Below are positions 1 to 5,113 of a stretch of 5,135 nucleotides of DNA, in pieces. Within the stretch, counting starts at the first letter, position 1. Every line of letters starts with the position of its first letter. Position numbers and translations under genes: made by a program. The stretch comes from an uncultured Lachnospiraceae bacterium (GTDB taxonomy: Bacteria > Bacillota_A > Clostridia > Lachnospirales > Lachnospiraceae): positions 1 to 5,135 of the forward strand of contig CAMOGO010000116.1 of NCBI GenBank assembly GCA_946614075.1, given 5' to 3'. The notes under the pieces are model-generated. The model did no database searches. It was not told where the DNA came from and was given only the letters and a program-made list of their open reading frames with translations.

Positions 1-78
1 TCAATGCGCCAATCCCTGTAAGGGCAAATGACATTGATTTTTCGGAATAGTGAGCTTGAAGCCAGCGTGCCCGAAGAC

Positions 79-387
79 CTACCTGGAAGCCGGCACGGCG
101 GTGGCGAGCCGGGGACTTGGCGCAACCTGGATCACGATGCCGATGAGGATCAGGACCCCGCCGAGTACACTGCTCAGGCCGAAATCCTCATGCAGCACGA
201 GGCCGCCCAGGACGGCTGCGGTCAGCGGGTTCAGCGCGCAGAAAAGCCCCGCACGTTCCGCACTGACGTAGCGCTGGGCCACCGGCTGCAGCGTAAAGCC
301 AAAGCAGCTGCAGACCAGCGCCAGATACAGGATCGGCCCCCACTCGCCCACCGTTTCCGGCAGCCTGTCGAAATCGGCATCGCCATG
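79..387 (-). pseudogene. EamA/DMT-family transporter, C-terminal remnant
   Basis: The minus-strand frame ends in TAG (79-81) and reads like the last third of an EamA (drug/metabolite transporter superfamily) permease. Three hydrophobic segments can be seen: one beginning WGPILYLALVCSCFGF, one around AGLFCALNPLTAAVLGGLVL, and one around SSVLGGVLILIGIVIQV. The first and second are joined by a QPVAQRYVSAERA stretch, a layout typical of the C-terminal EamA repeat. Intact family members have about 280-300 residues and ten helices, so roughly two thirds is missing. The open frame runs on to a TTG at 477, but 388-477 encodes a Gly/Cys-rich stretch with no helix. The frame contains no ATG and no ribosome binding site, and neither other minus frame supplies the missing helices. 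I read it as a 5'-truncated, probably non-functional gene; the upstream break point is approximate. The exporter's substrate cannot be told. Confidence 0.7.
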
Positions 388-502
388 CGGGCCGCTTCCG
401 AAGCCACCCCCGCAGCCGTAGCATTTCTGGAGCTGGTGCGAAGCAGCACCTGATCCATGCGGATATCTCTTTTGCAATTCAGGATAGCCACGCCGCTTCT
501 TG

Positions 503-532
503 TTGTTTTGCGCACCGAATGTGTGTTAAAAT
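503..532 (+). promoter_or_regulatory. Sigma-A type promoter for the ArsC/Spx-like gene
   Basis: A TTGTTT -35 box (503-508) is followed after 18 bp by TAAAAT (527-532). The -10 is preceded by TG at 524-525, giving an extended -10 (TGnTAAAAT). It ends 26 bp before the start codon at 559, so the leader should be short. The call rests only on match to consensus and position. Confidence 0.6.
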
Positions 533-558
533 GAGGCCTGTACGAAAAGGAGAAATCT

Positions 559-924
559 ATGATTCAAGTATATTGCTATTCAAAATGCTCCACCTGCAAG
601 AAAGCCCTGAAATGGCTGGACGACAACCAGATCGCCTACACCGCGATCGATATCAAAGGAAATCACCCGGATGAGGAAACACTGCGGCAGCTCCACGAAA
701 AGAGCGCCCTTCCCTTGCGCAAATTTTTCAATACCAGCGGCATGCTCTACCGCGAGATGGAGCTCGCGAAGCGCCTCCCGGAAATGAGCGAAGACGAGAT
801 GTACGCACTCCTCGCGTCAGACGGAATGCTGGTCAAAAGACCGCTGCTGGTAACCGACGAGGTAGTGGTACCGGGCTTCCGGGAGGACGTCTGGAAAGAA
901 ATAACAGGGGCCGCGCATAAATAA
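559..924 (+). CDS. ArsC/Spx-family (YffB-like) thioredoxin-fold protein
   Basis: This 121-residue protein belongs to the ArsC/Spx/YffB family, which includes glutathione- or thioredoxin-linked arsenate reductases and the redox-sensing regulator Spx. It opens with a beta strand (IQVYCYS) and a CxxC motif, C10-S-T-C13, followed by a helix starting KKALKWL. It also has FNTSG (57-61) with Y64-R65, and LVKRPLLV (91-98), where R94 matches the conserved arginine before the cis-proline in ArsC and Spx. The length is normal (about 115-135). The start is fixed by AAGGAG at 547-552, six bases before ATG. CxxC at 10/13 recalls Spx, but the FNTSG...YR segment and compact C-terminus look more like the 'arsenate reductase family' proteins of unproven function. 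I therefore give the family only. No ArsR or ArsB gene adjoins it. The protein should be cytoplasmic. No terminator follows, so read-through into the next gene is possible. Confidence 0.85.
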   Translation: MIQVYCYSKCSTCKKALKWLDDNQIAYTAIDIKGNHPDEETLRQLHEKSALPLRKFFNTSGMLYREMELAKRLPEMSEDEMYALLASDGMLVKRPLLVTDEVVVPGFREDVWKEITGAAHK

Positions 925-940
925 AAAGGCGCGTCTAAAT

Positions 941-1043
941 AAAAAGTCTGTTTGCGAGATGGGCCGGGATTGAAGAAGAGAAGGCCTGTTTGTGAGATGG
1001 GGCGAGGAACCAAAGATGAAGAGACTTGTTTGTGAAATATGCC
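941..1043 (+). repeat. Three imperfect tandem copies of a gene-start segment
   Basis: The string (C/T)TGTTTG(C/T)GA(G/A)AT recurs at 948, 986 and 1026, spaced 38 and 40 bp. The third copy is the real coding start (AAGATGAAGAGACTTGTTTG, MKRLVCEI). The two upstream copies would read KKSVCEMG and KKRRPVCEMG. The first lies in the gene's frame but meets TGA at 971; the second is in another frame. They therefore look like decayed duplications of the 5' end of the zinc-ribbon gene, not part of the protein. Confidence 0.65.
1004..1008 (+). promoter_or_regulatory. Ribosome binding site deciding the start at 1016
   Basis: GAGGA lies seven bases before ATG 1016. It supports that start over an in-frame GTG at 992, which would add eight residues. 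The GTG has its own weaker AGAAGG seven bases upstream, within the duplicated start segment, so the choice is likely but not certain. Confidence 0.55.
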
Positions 1044-3073
1044 AGGGGACCGAGATCGTCAAGATCGCCCCGGATCGATATCAGTGCCAAAACTGCGGCA
1101 TCCAGTATTCCGCAGGACAGCTGCGTGCTTTGCTCGTCGACGTCGATGAGGAAGAGGCTGCCCCGAGGAAGGCAGCGACAGCTGATCAGAAAAAGGAAGC
1201 TGCCCAGGCCGTATCCAGCGAGGTAGAAACCCAGGCTGCCACTCAGGCTGCCACTGCGAAGGCAGTTAATCAGGCTGCCACTGCGAAGGCAGTTACCCCA
1301 GCTGCGCCGAAGAAGTCGACCAGGCATTCGTCTCTTCCGACCACCGATCCACAAAAATATGTGTACTTTTTCGAGCTGACCGATCTCCAGAAATCCGCGA
1401 TAGAGGCGGAGTATAAGGAGAAGCTGAAGGCAGAGCAGCAGGCCCAGAAAGAGCGGCAGGTGCAGGCAGAGAGGCAAGCCCAGGAAGAGCGACAGTCCAG
1501 ACTGCAGACTCAGAAACAGTCTCAATCTCAGTCTCAGTCGGTCAACGCATCGCCTTGGAAGAAGTCAAATCCGCTGACGGCCGCTCAGAAAACCGAGACA
1601 ACCCAGGCTGGATCAGTAACCGGTTCAGTCAACGCCTCACCTTGGAAAAAGTCGACTCCGCTGACCGCCTCTCAGAAAGCCGAGACATCCCAGGCTGGAT
1701 CAGTAACCAGTTCAGTCAATGCGTCCCCCTGGAAAAAGTCGACTCCGCTGACCGCCTCTCAGAAAGCCGAGACATCCCAGGTTGGATCAGTAACCGGTTC
1801 AGTCAACACATCCCCCTGGAAAAAGTCGACCCCTTTGACTGCTTCTCAGAAAGCCGAGGCATCCCAGGCTCAGTTAGCCAACACCTCACCGTGGAAGAAA
1901 TCGACTCCGTTGACCGCTCCGGCGCCGGCGACTTTGACATACGGTTGGGAATTTGCCCGTGCGTTACGCGGACGGAAGTTCCCGTTCAACGTGAATGCCG
2001 ACGGCACCCCGGACATTGTCCCGGATGACACCATCATTTCCATCACATTCGGAAATGAGGATCAGTACCAGGACATCATAGAGAGGCAACCCTGCGAGTC
2101 GGTCGAAAAGGACAGGAAGGGCAGCATCCGGCTATACCGGATCCCCGAAAAGGTGAATGGCCGGGAGATGATCCATGTTTATGTCCTTGCCAGGGGGAAA
2201 ATCCTTTTCCACAAGGCAAGCACCGATATGTTCAAAGGACTTACAAGTCTGGAAAGTATCGATTTTACCGGCTGCAGCACCGAGGAAACCGTCAGCATGA
2301 GCCAGATGTTTTACGGCTGCAGCTCCCTGAAAAGCCTCGACATCGGCGGCTGGGACACCTCGAATGTCAACAACATGTGCGACCTTTTTAACGGCTGCAG
2401 CAGCCTGACGCGCCTGGATATCGGCCGGTGGAACACCCGCAGAGTAGGCGGGATGATATCGACATTCCAGAACTGCACGTCCCTGACCAGCCTCGATCTC
2501 AGCGGCTGGAACACGTCAAGCGCCATCAACATGACCTCCATGTTCCAGAACTGCAGCAGCCTGAAACGCCTGGAGATCGGCCATTTTGACACATCCAAGG
2601 TCGAAAGCATGGAGTGGATGTTTGACAGCTGCAGCGCCCTGCAAAGTCTCGACATCGGCGACTGGAACACCTCGAATGTCACCAACATGGGCTGGATGTT
2701 TGAAATGTGCCGCTCGCTCAGAAGCCTTGATCTCAACAGGTGGAACACCTCCAAGGTCCATTCCATGAAGGAAATGTTCTGGGGCTGTGAGTCCTTGAAA
2801 ACTCTGACGATCCGAGAGTGGGACACCTCCCAGGTCGAGAACATGGCCAGCATGTTCCGGAACTGCAGAGCTTTGACTGCGCTTGATATTGACAGATGGA
2901 ACACCTCGAAGGTCGAGAATATGGAAAGCATGTTTGAAGGCTGCCGGTCTCTGACGTCTCTCAACGTGAGAAGATGGAACATCGCCAGCCTCCAGAAGCA
3001 GGATAATATGTTCAAGGACTGCGCCACACAGCAGACCCTTAAGAAACCCTGGACAAGCCTGTTCTGGGGGTGA
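1016..3073 (+). CDS. Zinc-ribbon protein with SPWKKS repeats and BspA-like DUF285 repeats
   Basis: This 685-residue modular protein begins with a zinc ribbon (residues 4-28), with C6-x2-C9 and C24-x2-C27 as likely metal ligands. Next come an Ala/Gln/Lys-rich stretch (about 45-100), a charged Glu/Gln/Lys/Arg helix likely to form a coiled coil (about 125-165), and a QS run. Five SPWKKS(T/N)PLTA repeats follow (175-302), then a globular lead-in (about 305-400). About ten 26-residue repeats of the DUF285/BspA class (402-685) have the form MxxMFxxCxSLxSLDIxxWNTSxVxN. BspA repeats are known as curved surface adhesins in gut bacteria and mycoplasmas. Here I see no signal peptide, no membrane segment and no LPxTG or other anchor, so the protein reads as cytoplasmic or unconventionally exported. 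That is odd for the family. The role is unknown; binding of a protein or nucleic-acid partner is only an inference. No clear promoter was found in 925-1015. A strong terminator follows. Confidence 0.88.
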   Translation: MKRLVCEICQGTEIVKIAPDRYQCQNCGIQYSAGQLRALLVDVDEEEAAPRKAATADQKKEAAQAVSSEVETQAATQAATAKAVNQAATAKAVTPAAPKKSTRHSSLPTTDPQKYVYFFELTDLQKSAIEAEYKEKLKAEQQAQKERQVQAERQAQEERQSRLQTQKQSQSQSQSVNASPWKKSNPLTAAQKTETTQAGSVTGSVNASPWKKSTPLTASQKAETSQAGSVTSSVNASPWKKSTPLTASQKAETSQVGSVTGSVNTSPWKKSTPLTASQKAEASQAQLANTSPWKKSTPLTAPAPATLTYGWEFARALRGRKFPFNVNADGTPDIVPDDTIISITFGNEDQYQDIIERQPCESVEKDRKGSIRLYRIPEKVNGREMIHVYVLARGKILFHKASTDMFKGLTSLESIDFTGCSTEETVSMSQMFYGCSSLKSLDIGGWDTSNVNNMCDLFNGCSSLTRLDIGRWNTRRVGGMISTFQNCTSLTSLDLSGWNTSSAINMTSMFQNCSSLKRLEIGHFDTSKVESMEWMFDSCSALQSLDIGDWNTSNVTNMGWMFEMCRSLRSLDLNRWNTSKVHSMKEMFWGCESLKTLTIREWDTSQVENMASMFRNCRALTALDIDRWNTSKVENMESMFEGCRSLTSLNVRRWNIASLQKQDNMFKDCATQQTLKKPWTSLFWG
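1244..1295 (+). repeat. 27-bp tandem duplication inside the linker
   Basis: The same 25 bases occur at 1244-1268 and 1271-1295, a 27-bp period. They encode two copies of QAATAKAV plus one variable residue. The copies are identical by eye, which suggests a recent slippage event. The reading frame is kept. Confidence 0.8.
1538..1921 (+). repeat. Five 29-residue SPWKKS(T/N)PLTA repeats
   Basis: Units start at 1538, 1625, 1712, 1799 and 1874. The first three are exactly 87 bp (29 residues), the fourth is shortened to 25 residues, and the fifth stops after the core. The invariant core is SPWKKS(T/N)PLTA; the spacer is QK(T/A)E(T/A)(T/S)Q(A/V) followed by GSVT(G/S)SVN in full-length units. Units 2 and 3 differ at six of 87 positions by eye, four of them silent. 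The region is polar, Ser/Thr/Lys-rich and probably unstructured apart from the Trp-containing core. I do not recognise it as a named domain. Confidence 0.9.
2219..3070 (+). repeat. About ten 26-residue BspA/DUF285 repeats, exact 78-bp period
   Basis: The leading Met codon of successive units falls at 2297, 2375, 2453, 2531, 2609, 2687, 2765, 2843 and 2921, with no drift. A degenerate first unit begins at 2219 (its Cys replaced by Leu) and a last partial unit at 2999. Key positions are Met-Phe (often MF), a Cys, the SL..L pair, and W-(N/D)-T-S. The DNA copies are well diverged, so the array is old and held together at protein level. Confidence 0.92.
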
Positions 3074-3097
3074 GCGGAAGTAAGACAAGGTGAGTCA

Positions 3098-3127
3098 GGT
3101 GAGCCAAAAAAACCGTCCCTCATTACC
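3098..3127. repeat. Degenerate REP-like site
   Basis: GGTGAG at one end and ATTACC at the other flank AACCGTCCC (3111-3119). This 9-mer is the exact reverse complement of GGGACGGTT at 5081-5089 in the repeat at the right end. I read it as a decayed member of the same intergenic repeat family. It is short, so chance similarity is not excluded. Confidence 0.4.
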
Positions 3128-3139
3128 TTTCAAAAAACT

Positions 3140-3184
3140 ACGGCTGCCAACGATGATAAGATCGTTGACAGCCGTTTCTTTTTT
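3140..3184 (+). terminator. Rho-independent terminator after the BspA-like gene
   Basis: Arms 3140-3154 (ACGGCTGCCAACGAT) and 3161-3175 (ATCGTTGACAGCCGT) pair over 15 positions with one C-A mismatch. The loop is GATAAG. A T-rich run (TTTCTTTTTT) follows to 3184. An A-run at 3132-3137 on the other side could let it work weakly in reverse. It should end transcription of the gene that stops at 3073. Confidence 0.9.
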
Positions 3185-3193
3185 GCCTATAAT
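3165..3193 (+). promoter_or_regulatory. Perfect-consensus sigma-A promoter overlapping the terminator
   Basis: TTGACA (3165-3170) and TATAAT (3188-3193) are separated by exactly 17 bp, the full housekeeping consensus. The -35 lies inside the 3' arm of the terminator stem, and the T-run forms the spacer. The only stem mismatch, A3168 against C3147, is an essential base of TTGACA. Transcription would begin near A3200 and read into the transporter at 3272 with a leader of about 70 nt. Confidence 0.85.
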
Positions 3194-3199
3194 CCCGTC

Positions 3200-3285
3200 A
3201 TTGCAGTGTTTTGACAAGCTGAACGGGAGCTTTCCGTTCCGTCATTTATGAAAGTATGAAAGCTGATTTATATGAAACAAAATGA
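3200..3285 (+). promoter_or_regulatory. Transporter mRNA leader with hairpin and two tiny overlapping ORFs
   Basis: GAACGG (3221-3226) pairs with CCGTTC (3234-3239) in a small hairpin. Two mini-ORFs follow: MKV at 3248-3259, and MKADLYETK at 3256-3285. The first stop and second start overlap as ATGA. The second mini-ORF runs across the transporter ATG at 3272 and ends 11 bases inside it. The motif TATGAAA occurs three times (3249, shifted by one base to TTATGAAA context; 3255-3261; 3271-3277). None has a clear ribosome binding site. Regulation by leader translation is inference only. Confidence 0.3.
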
Positions 3286-4531
3286 CCCCTCCACGGCAGG
3301 ATCTCGCCTTGCGTCTGTCCTGGCGCTCCTGAAAAAAGAACCTATGCTGGCTGTCTCCTTGGCAGCGGCCATTATCGCCCTGATCCTCACGCCGCCGACC
3401 CCGGCTCTGCTCGGGAAAATCGACTGGCGGACCCTCGGCACCCTTTTTCTGATGCTGACCATCCTGGAAGGCTTTAAAAAAGAAAACATCTTCCTGCCGC
3501 TTCTGCGGCGGGCGGGGCACTTCCGATACCTCGTGGGACTGTCGCTGTTTCTGGTATTCTGCGTGTTTTTCAGCTCCATGTTTGTGACCAACGACGTCTC
3601 GCTGATCATCTTCGTCCCGCTGACGATCATCCTGTACCGGGCGGGGAGGCGAGAGGAGCTGATCCTGCCCCTGCTCGCGATGGAGAATATCGCCGCCGTC
3701 CGCGGGTCCCTGCTGACCCCCTTCGGAAGCCCGCAGAACCTTTTCATCTTTGGCCAGTCCGGCGTGTCCGCGGCGCGATTTGTCCAGTACATGTTCCCGA
3801 TCTGGATCCTCTCCGGCATCCTGCTGGTGTGCTTCGTCCTGGCACTGCACCGGAAAAATCTCCGTGAGCTCACCGCCATCCCCGAAGACGCCTTCCCGGC
3901 AGGAAAGACAGGGGACTCTCGGAAGACAGGGGAAGGTTCTCTGTCTTCCGGAGACAGAGAACCTTCCTCTGTCTCCGGGAAACTGGTCCTGTCTTCCCCG
4001 AGGGCTAAGAAAACCTTCTACCTTGTTCTCTTTGCTGTGGTTCTTTGGATGATCGTGAGCCGGACCTCGCTTTGGGTCTGGGTGCTCGTCATCATCTCCG
4101 CCCTGGTGTTGGCTTTCGACCGCGAGGTCCTGCGCCGGACAGACTACGTACTGCTCCTGACCTTTTTCTGCTTCTTCGTATTCTCCTCGTCCGTGACGAA
4201 CCACCCGGCCATCGCCGGCTTCCTGAGTAGTATCATGGCGGGAAGAGAGTATGTGGTCAGCATCCTGGTGAGCCAGGTCATCTCCAATGTACCCGCCTCC
4301 ATCGTGCTGTATCCCTTCGCCGTGAACAAAGGCGCCCTCCTGTACGGCCTCGACTCCGCAGGCCTGTGCACACTGATCGGGTCGCTGGCCTCCGTGATCA
4401 ACTACCGCATCTACGTACGCGATTACCCCAGCAAAGGCGGCGAATTCATCAAGGTTTTTACGGCTGTAAGCCTGGCGTTCTTCGCCCTGGTCGCCATCCC
4501 AGGATACCTGATCAGCCAGACACCACTGTAA
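3272..4531 (+). CDS. SLC13/ArsB-type (ion transporter superfamily) permease
   Basis: This 419-residue polytopic membrane protein has about ten hydrophobic segments, including residues 25-42, 52-66, 84-104, 108-122, 171-192, 248-263, 266-283, 291-308, 328-349 and 393-414. It has the two-halved layout of the ion transporter superfamily (SLC13/DASS, CitM, ArsB, NhaD). The first half carries TND (106-108) and SLLTPFGSPQNL (146-157); the second carries SQVISNVPASIVL (334-346), the usual paired substrate/ion-binding hairpins. It should move an anion across the inner membrane; substrate (dicarboxylate, arsenite, sulfate or other) cannot be told. The length fits a complete protein. Residues about 210-245 form a hydrophilic loop between the halves, encoded by a nested palindrome (3907-3997). 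A consensus promoter lies upstream, but the ribosome binding site is poor. The start was chosen as the first in-frame ATG before the first helix; M25 is an alternative. Confidence 0.85.
   Translation: MKQNDPSTAGSRLASVLALLKKEPMLAVSLAAAIIALILTPPTPALLGKIDWRTLGTLFLMLTILEGFKKENIFLPLLRRAGHFRYLVGLSLFLVFCVFFSSMFVTNDVSLIIFVPLTIILYRAGRREELILPLLAMENIAAVRGSLLTPFGSPQNLFIFGQSGVSAARFVQYMFPIWILSGILLVCFVLALHRKNLRELTAIPEDAFPAGKTGDSRKTGEGSLSSGDREPSSVSGKLVLSSPRAKKTFYLVLFAVVLWMIVSRTSLWVWVLVIISALVLAFDREVLRRTDYVLLLTFFCFFVFSSSVTNHPAIAGFLSSIMAGREYVVSILVSQVISNVPASIVLYPFAVNKGALLYGLDSAGLCTLIGSLASVINYRIYVRDYPSKGGEFIKVFTAVSLAFFALVAIPGYLISQTPL
3907..3997. repeat. Nested palindrome (REP-like) inside the transporter gene
   Basis: A perfect 16-bp inverted repeat (3931-3946 with 3952-3967, five-base loop TCCGG) sits inside an outer 10-bp pair (3921-3930 GGAAGACAGG with 3988-3997 CCTGTCTTCC). 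GACAGGGGA also occurs directly at 3907-3915 and 3925-3933. The unit GACAGGGGAAGGTTCTC...TGTC resembles GACAGCGGGGACGATTCTC...TGTC at the right end of the window. It encodes a polar loop (GKTGDSRKTGEGSLSSGDRE...) without breaking the frame. I infer an inserted repeat pair of the same family, absorbed into the protein. Confidence 0.75.
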
Positions 4532-4545
4532 GAAGCCCCTTAAAC

Positions 4546-4568
4546 TGCCCAGGCAACCATCTTTTTTT
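4546..4568 (+). terminator. Weak candidate terminator after the transporter
   Basis: TGCC (4546-4549) and GGCA (4552-4555) can pair and seven T residues follow at 4562-4568. The stem is only four pairs and there is a six-base gap before the T-run, so termination here would be inefficient if it happens at all. Confidence 0.2.
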
Positions 4569-4622
4569 CGAAATGTAAAAATTTTCCTCCATGGCGTGAC
4601 CCGGGACAAAGATTCCTGTGTC

Positions 4623-4628
4623 TATAGA
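4623..4628 (+). promoter_or_regulatory. Possible -10 box for the cystatin-like gene
   Basis: TATAGA at 4623-4628 is a fair -10 match, about 48 bp before the start at 4676. No convincing -35 box lies 16-18 bp upstream (GGGACA at 4603 gives only 14 bp). The gene may also be read from upstream. Confidence 0.25.
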
Positions 4629-4660
4629 TGAAAGGCAAAAAACAAAAAAGCCAAAAGCCA

Positions 4661-4667
4661 AAGGAGG
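4661..4667 (+). promoter_or_regulatory. Strong ribosome binding site deciding the start at 4676
   Basis: AAGGAGG lies eight bases before ATG 4676, a near-perfect Shine-Dalgarno. It rules against the earlier in-frame ATG at 4628, which would add a 16-residue Lys-rich extension in front of a normal signal peptide. Confidence 0.9.
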
Positions 4668-4675
4668 AAAAAAAG

Positions 4676-5068
4676 ATGAAGAGATTAACCAGAACCGCAC
4701 TCGTATTTGCAACCGCACTTGTTCTTGCTCTTTCCGTGATGAGCCTCACGGTCATGAAGGCAAACGCCGGAAGACCTGCCGGTGAGGAGACCACGCAGGA
4801 GATCCTCGGAGGCTTTACCCCGGCCGAGGACGGCGAGCTCACCGAGGAGCTGAAAGAGATTTTCGATAAAGCCACGGAGGGACTGGTTGGCGTCAGCTAC
4901 AAGCCGATCAAGCTGCTCGAGACCCAGCTCGTCTCCGGCATGAACTACAAGTTCCTGGCTGAGAGCCAGGTGGTCGCACCCGGCGCAGAGGCAAAGCAGG
5001 CCGTCGTTACCGTATACCGGAGCCTGAGCGGCGAGGTCAGCATCCTCGACATCACCAACGCAATGTAA
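4676..5068 (+). CDS. Secreted cystatin-like small protein
   Basis: This 130-residue protein has a classic signal peptide: basic MKRLTR, a hydrophobic core to about residue 27, and A29-N-A31 just before Gly32 as a likely signal peptidase I site. There is no lipobox cysteine. The mature part of about 99 residues resembles the cystatin/stefin fold. It has a Gly-Gly near the N-terminus (G45-G46), a helix-like stretch (about 56-70, LTEELKEIFDKATEG), and QLVSG (84-88) followed by MNYKF, matching the QxVxG loop and following NY of cystatins. In animal and plant cystatins these elements wedge into papain-type cysteine proteases. The second hairpin Trp of cystatins is not evident. Protease inhibition is therefore a reasonable inference, not shown. 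It is probably released outside the cell. No functional partner adjoins it; the stop codon abuts a tandem repeat. Confidence 0.8.
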   Translation: MKRLTRTALVFATALVLALSVMSLTVMKANAGRPAGEETTQEILGGFTPAEDGELTEELKEIFDKATEGLVGVSYKPIKLLETQLVSGMNYKFLAESQVVAPGAEAKQAVVTVYRSLSGEVSILDITNAM

Positions 5069-5110
5069 GAGATGACAGCGGGGACGGTTGAGATGACAGC
5101 GGGGACGATT
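5069..5110 (+). repeat. 21-bp tandem direct repeat (REP-like), two copies
   Basis: Copies at 5069-5089 and 5090-5110 read GAGATGACAGCGGGGACG followed by GTT or ATT, one difference in 21. They begin at the base after the cystatin-like stop codon. The GGGGACGGTT core with GACA nearby is, from memory, typical of short repeats found beside IS200-like (Y1) REP transposase genes in Clostridia; no such gene lies inside the window. Confidence 0.8.
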
Positions 5111-5113
5111 CTC

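Noticed and set aside
1..37. Inverted repeat TCAATG/CATTGA with inner CCCT/AGGG as a terminator or element end
   Set aside because: The stems are six and four pairs with a 7-by-7 mismatched internal loop and there is no clean T-run next to it; too weak to call.
28..453. Plus-strand open frame of 141 codons at the left end
   Set aside because: It overlaps the EamA remnant on the other strand, is polar and compositionally like an antisense frame, and has no ribosome binding site.
992..1016. GTG at 992 as the start of the zinc-ribbon protein
   Set aside because: It lies within the decayed duplicate of the start segment. ATG 1016 has a good GAGGA and places the zinc ribbon at the very N-terminus, as is usual in such proteins.
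1555..2028. Plus-strand frame with apparent repeats (157 codons) inside the SPWKKS region
   Set aside because: It is an out-of-frame reading of the 87-bp repeats, with no independent start signal or domain.
2219..3070. CRISPR-like array from regular 78-bp spacing
   Set aside because: The period is coding, repeats are diverged at DNA level but conserved as 26-residue protein units, and there are no unique spacers.
2311..3123. Minus-strand repeat-containing open frames opposite the BspA repeats
   Set aside because: Their periodicity is simply the reverse of the 78-bp coding repeat on the plus strand.
3211..3216. A second TTGACA as a further promoter
   Set aside because: No acceptable -10 box lies 16-18 bp downstream (the bases there are GC-rich CCGTTC), so it is probably chance.
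559..4531. An arsenic resistance operon (ArsC-like plus ArsB-like)
   Set aside because: The two genes are separated by a 2-kb unrelated gene, a strong terminator and a new promoter; there is no ArsR, and neither protein can be assigned specifically to arsenic.
3242..4609. Long minus-strand open frame (455 codons) opposite the transporter
   Set aside because: It is antisense to a clear membrane protein, is strongly hydrophilic and of low complexity, shows no domain, and has no convincing ribosome binding site. Long antisense frames are expected in GC-rich coding DNA.
4628..4676. ATG at 4628 as the start of the cystatin-like protein
   Set aside because: It overlaps the possible -10 box, has no ribosome binding site and would put a 16-residue Lys-rich tail before a normal signal peptide. 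ATG 4676 has AAGGAGG.
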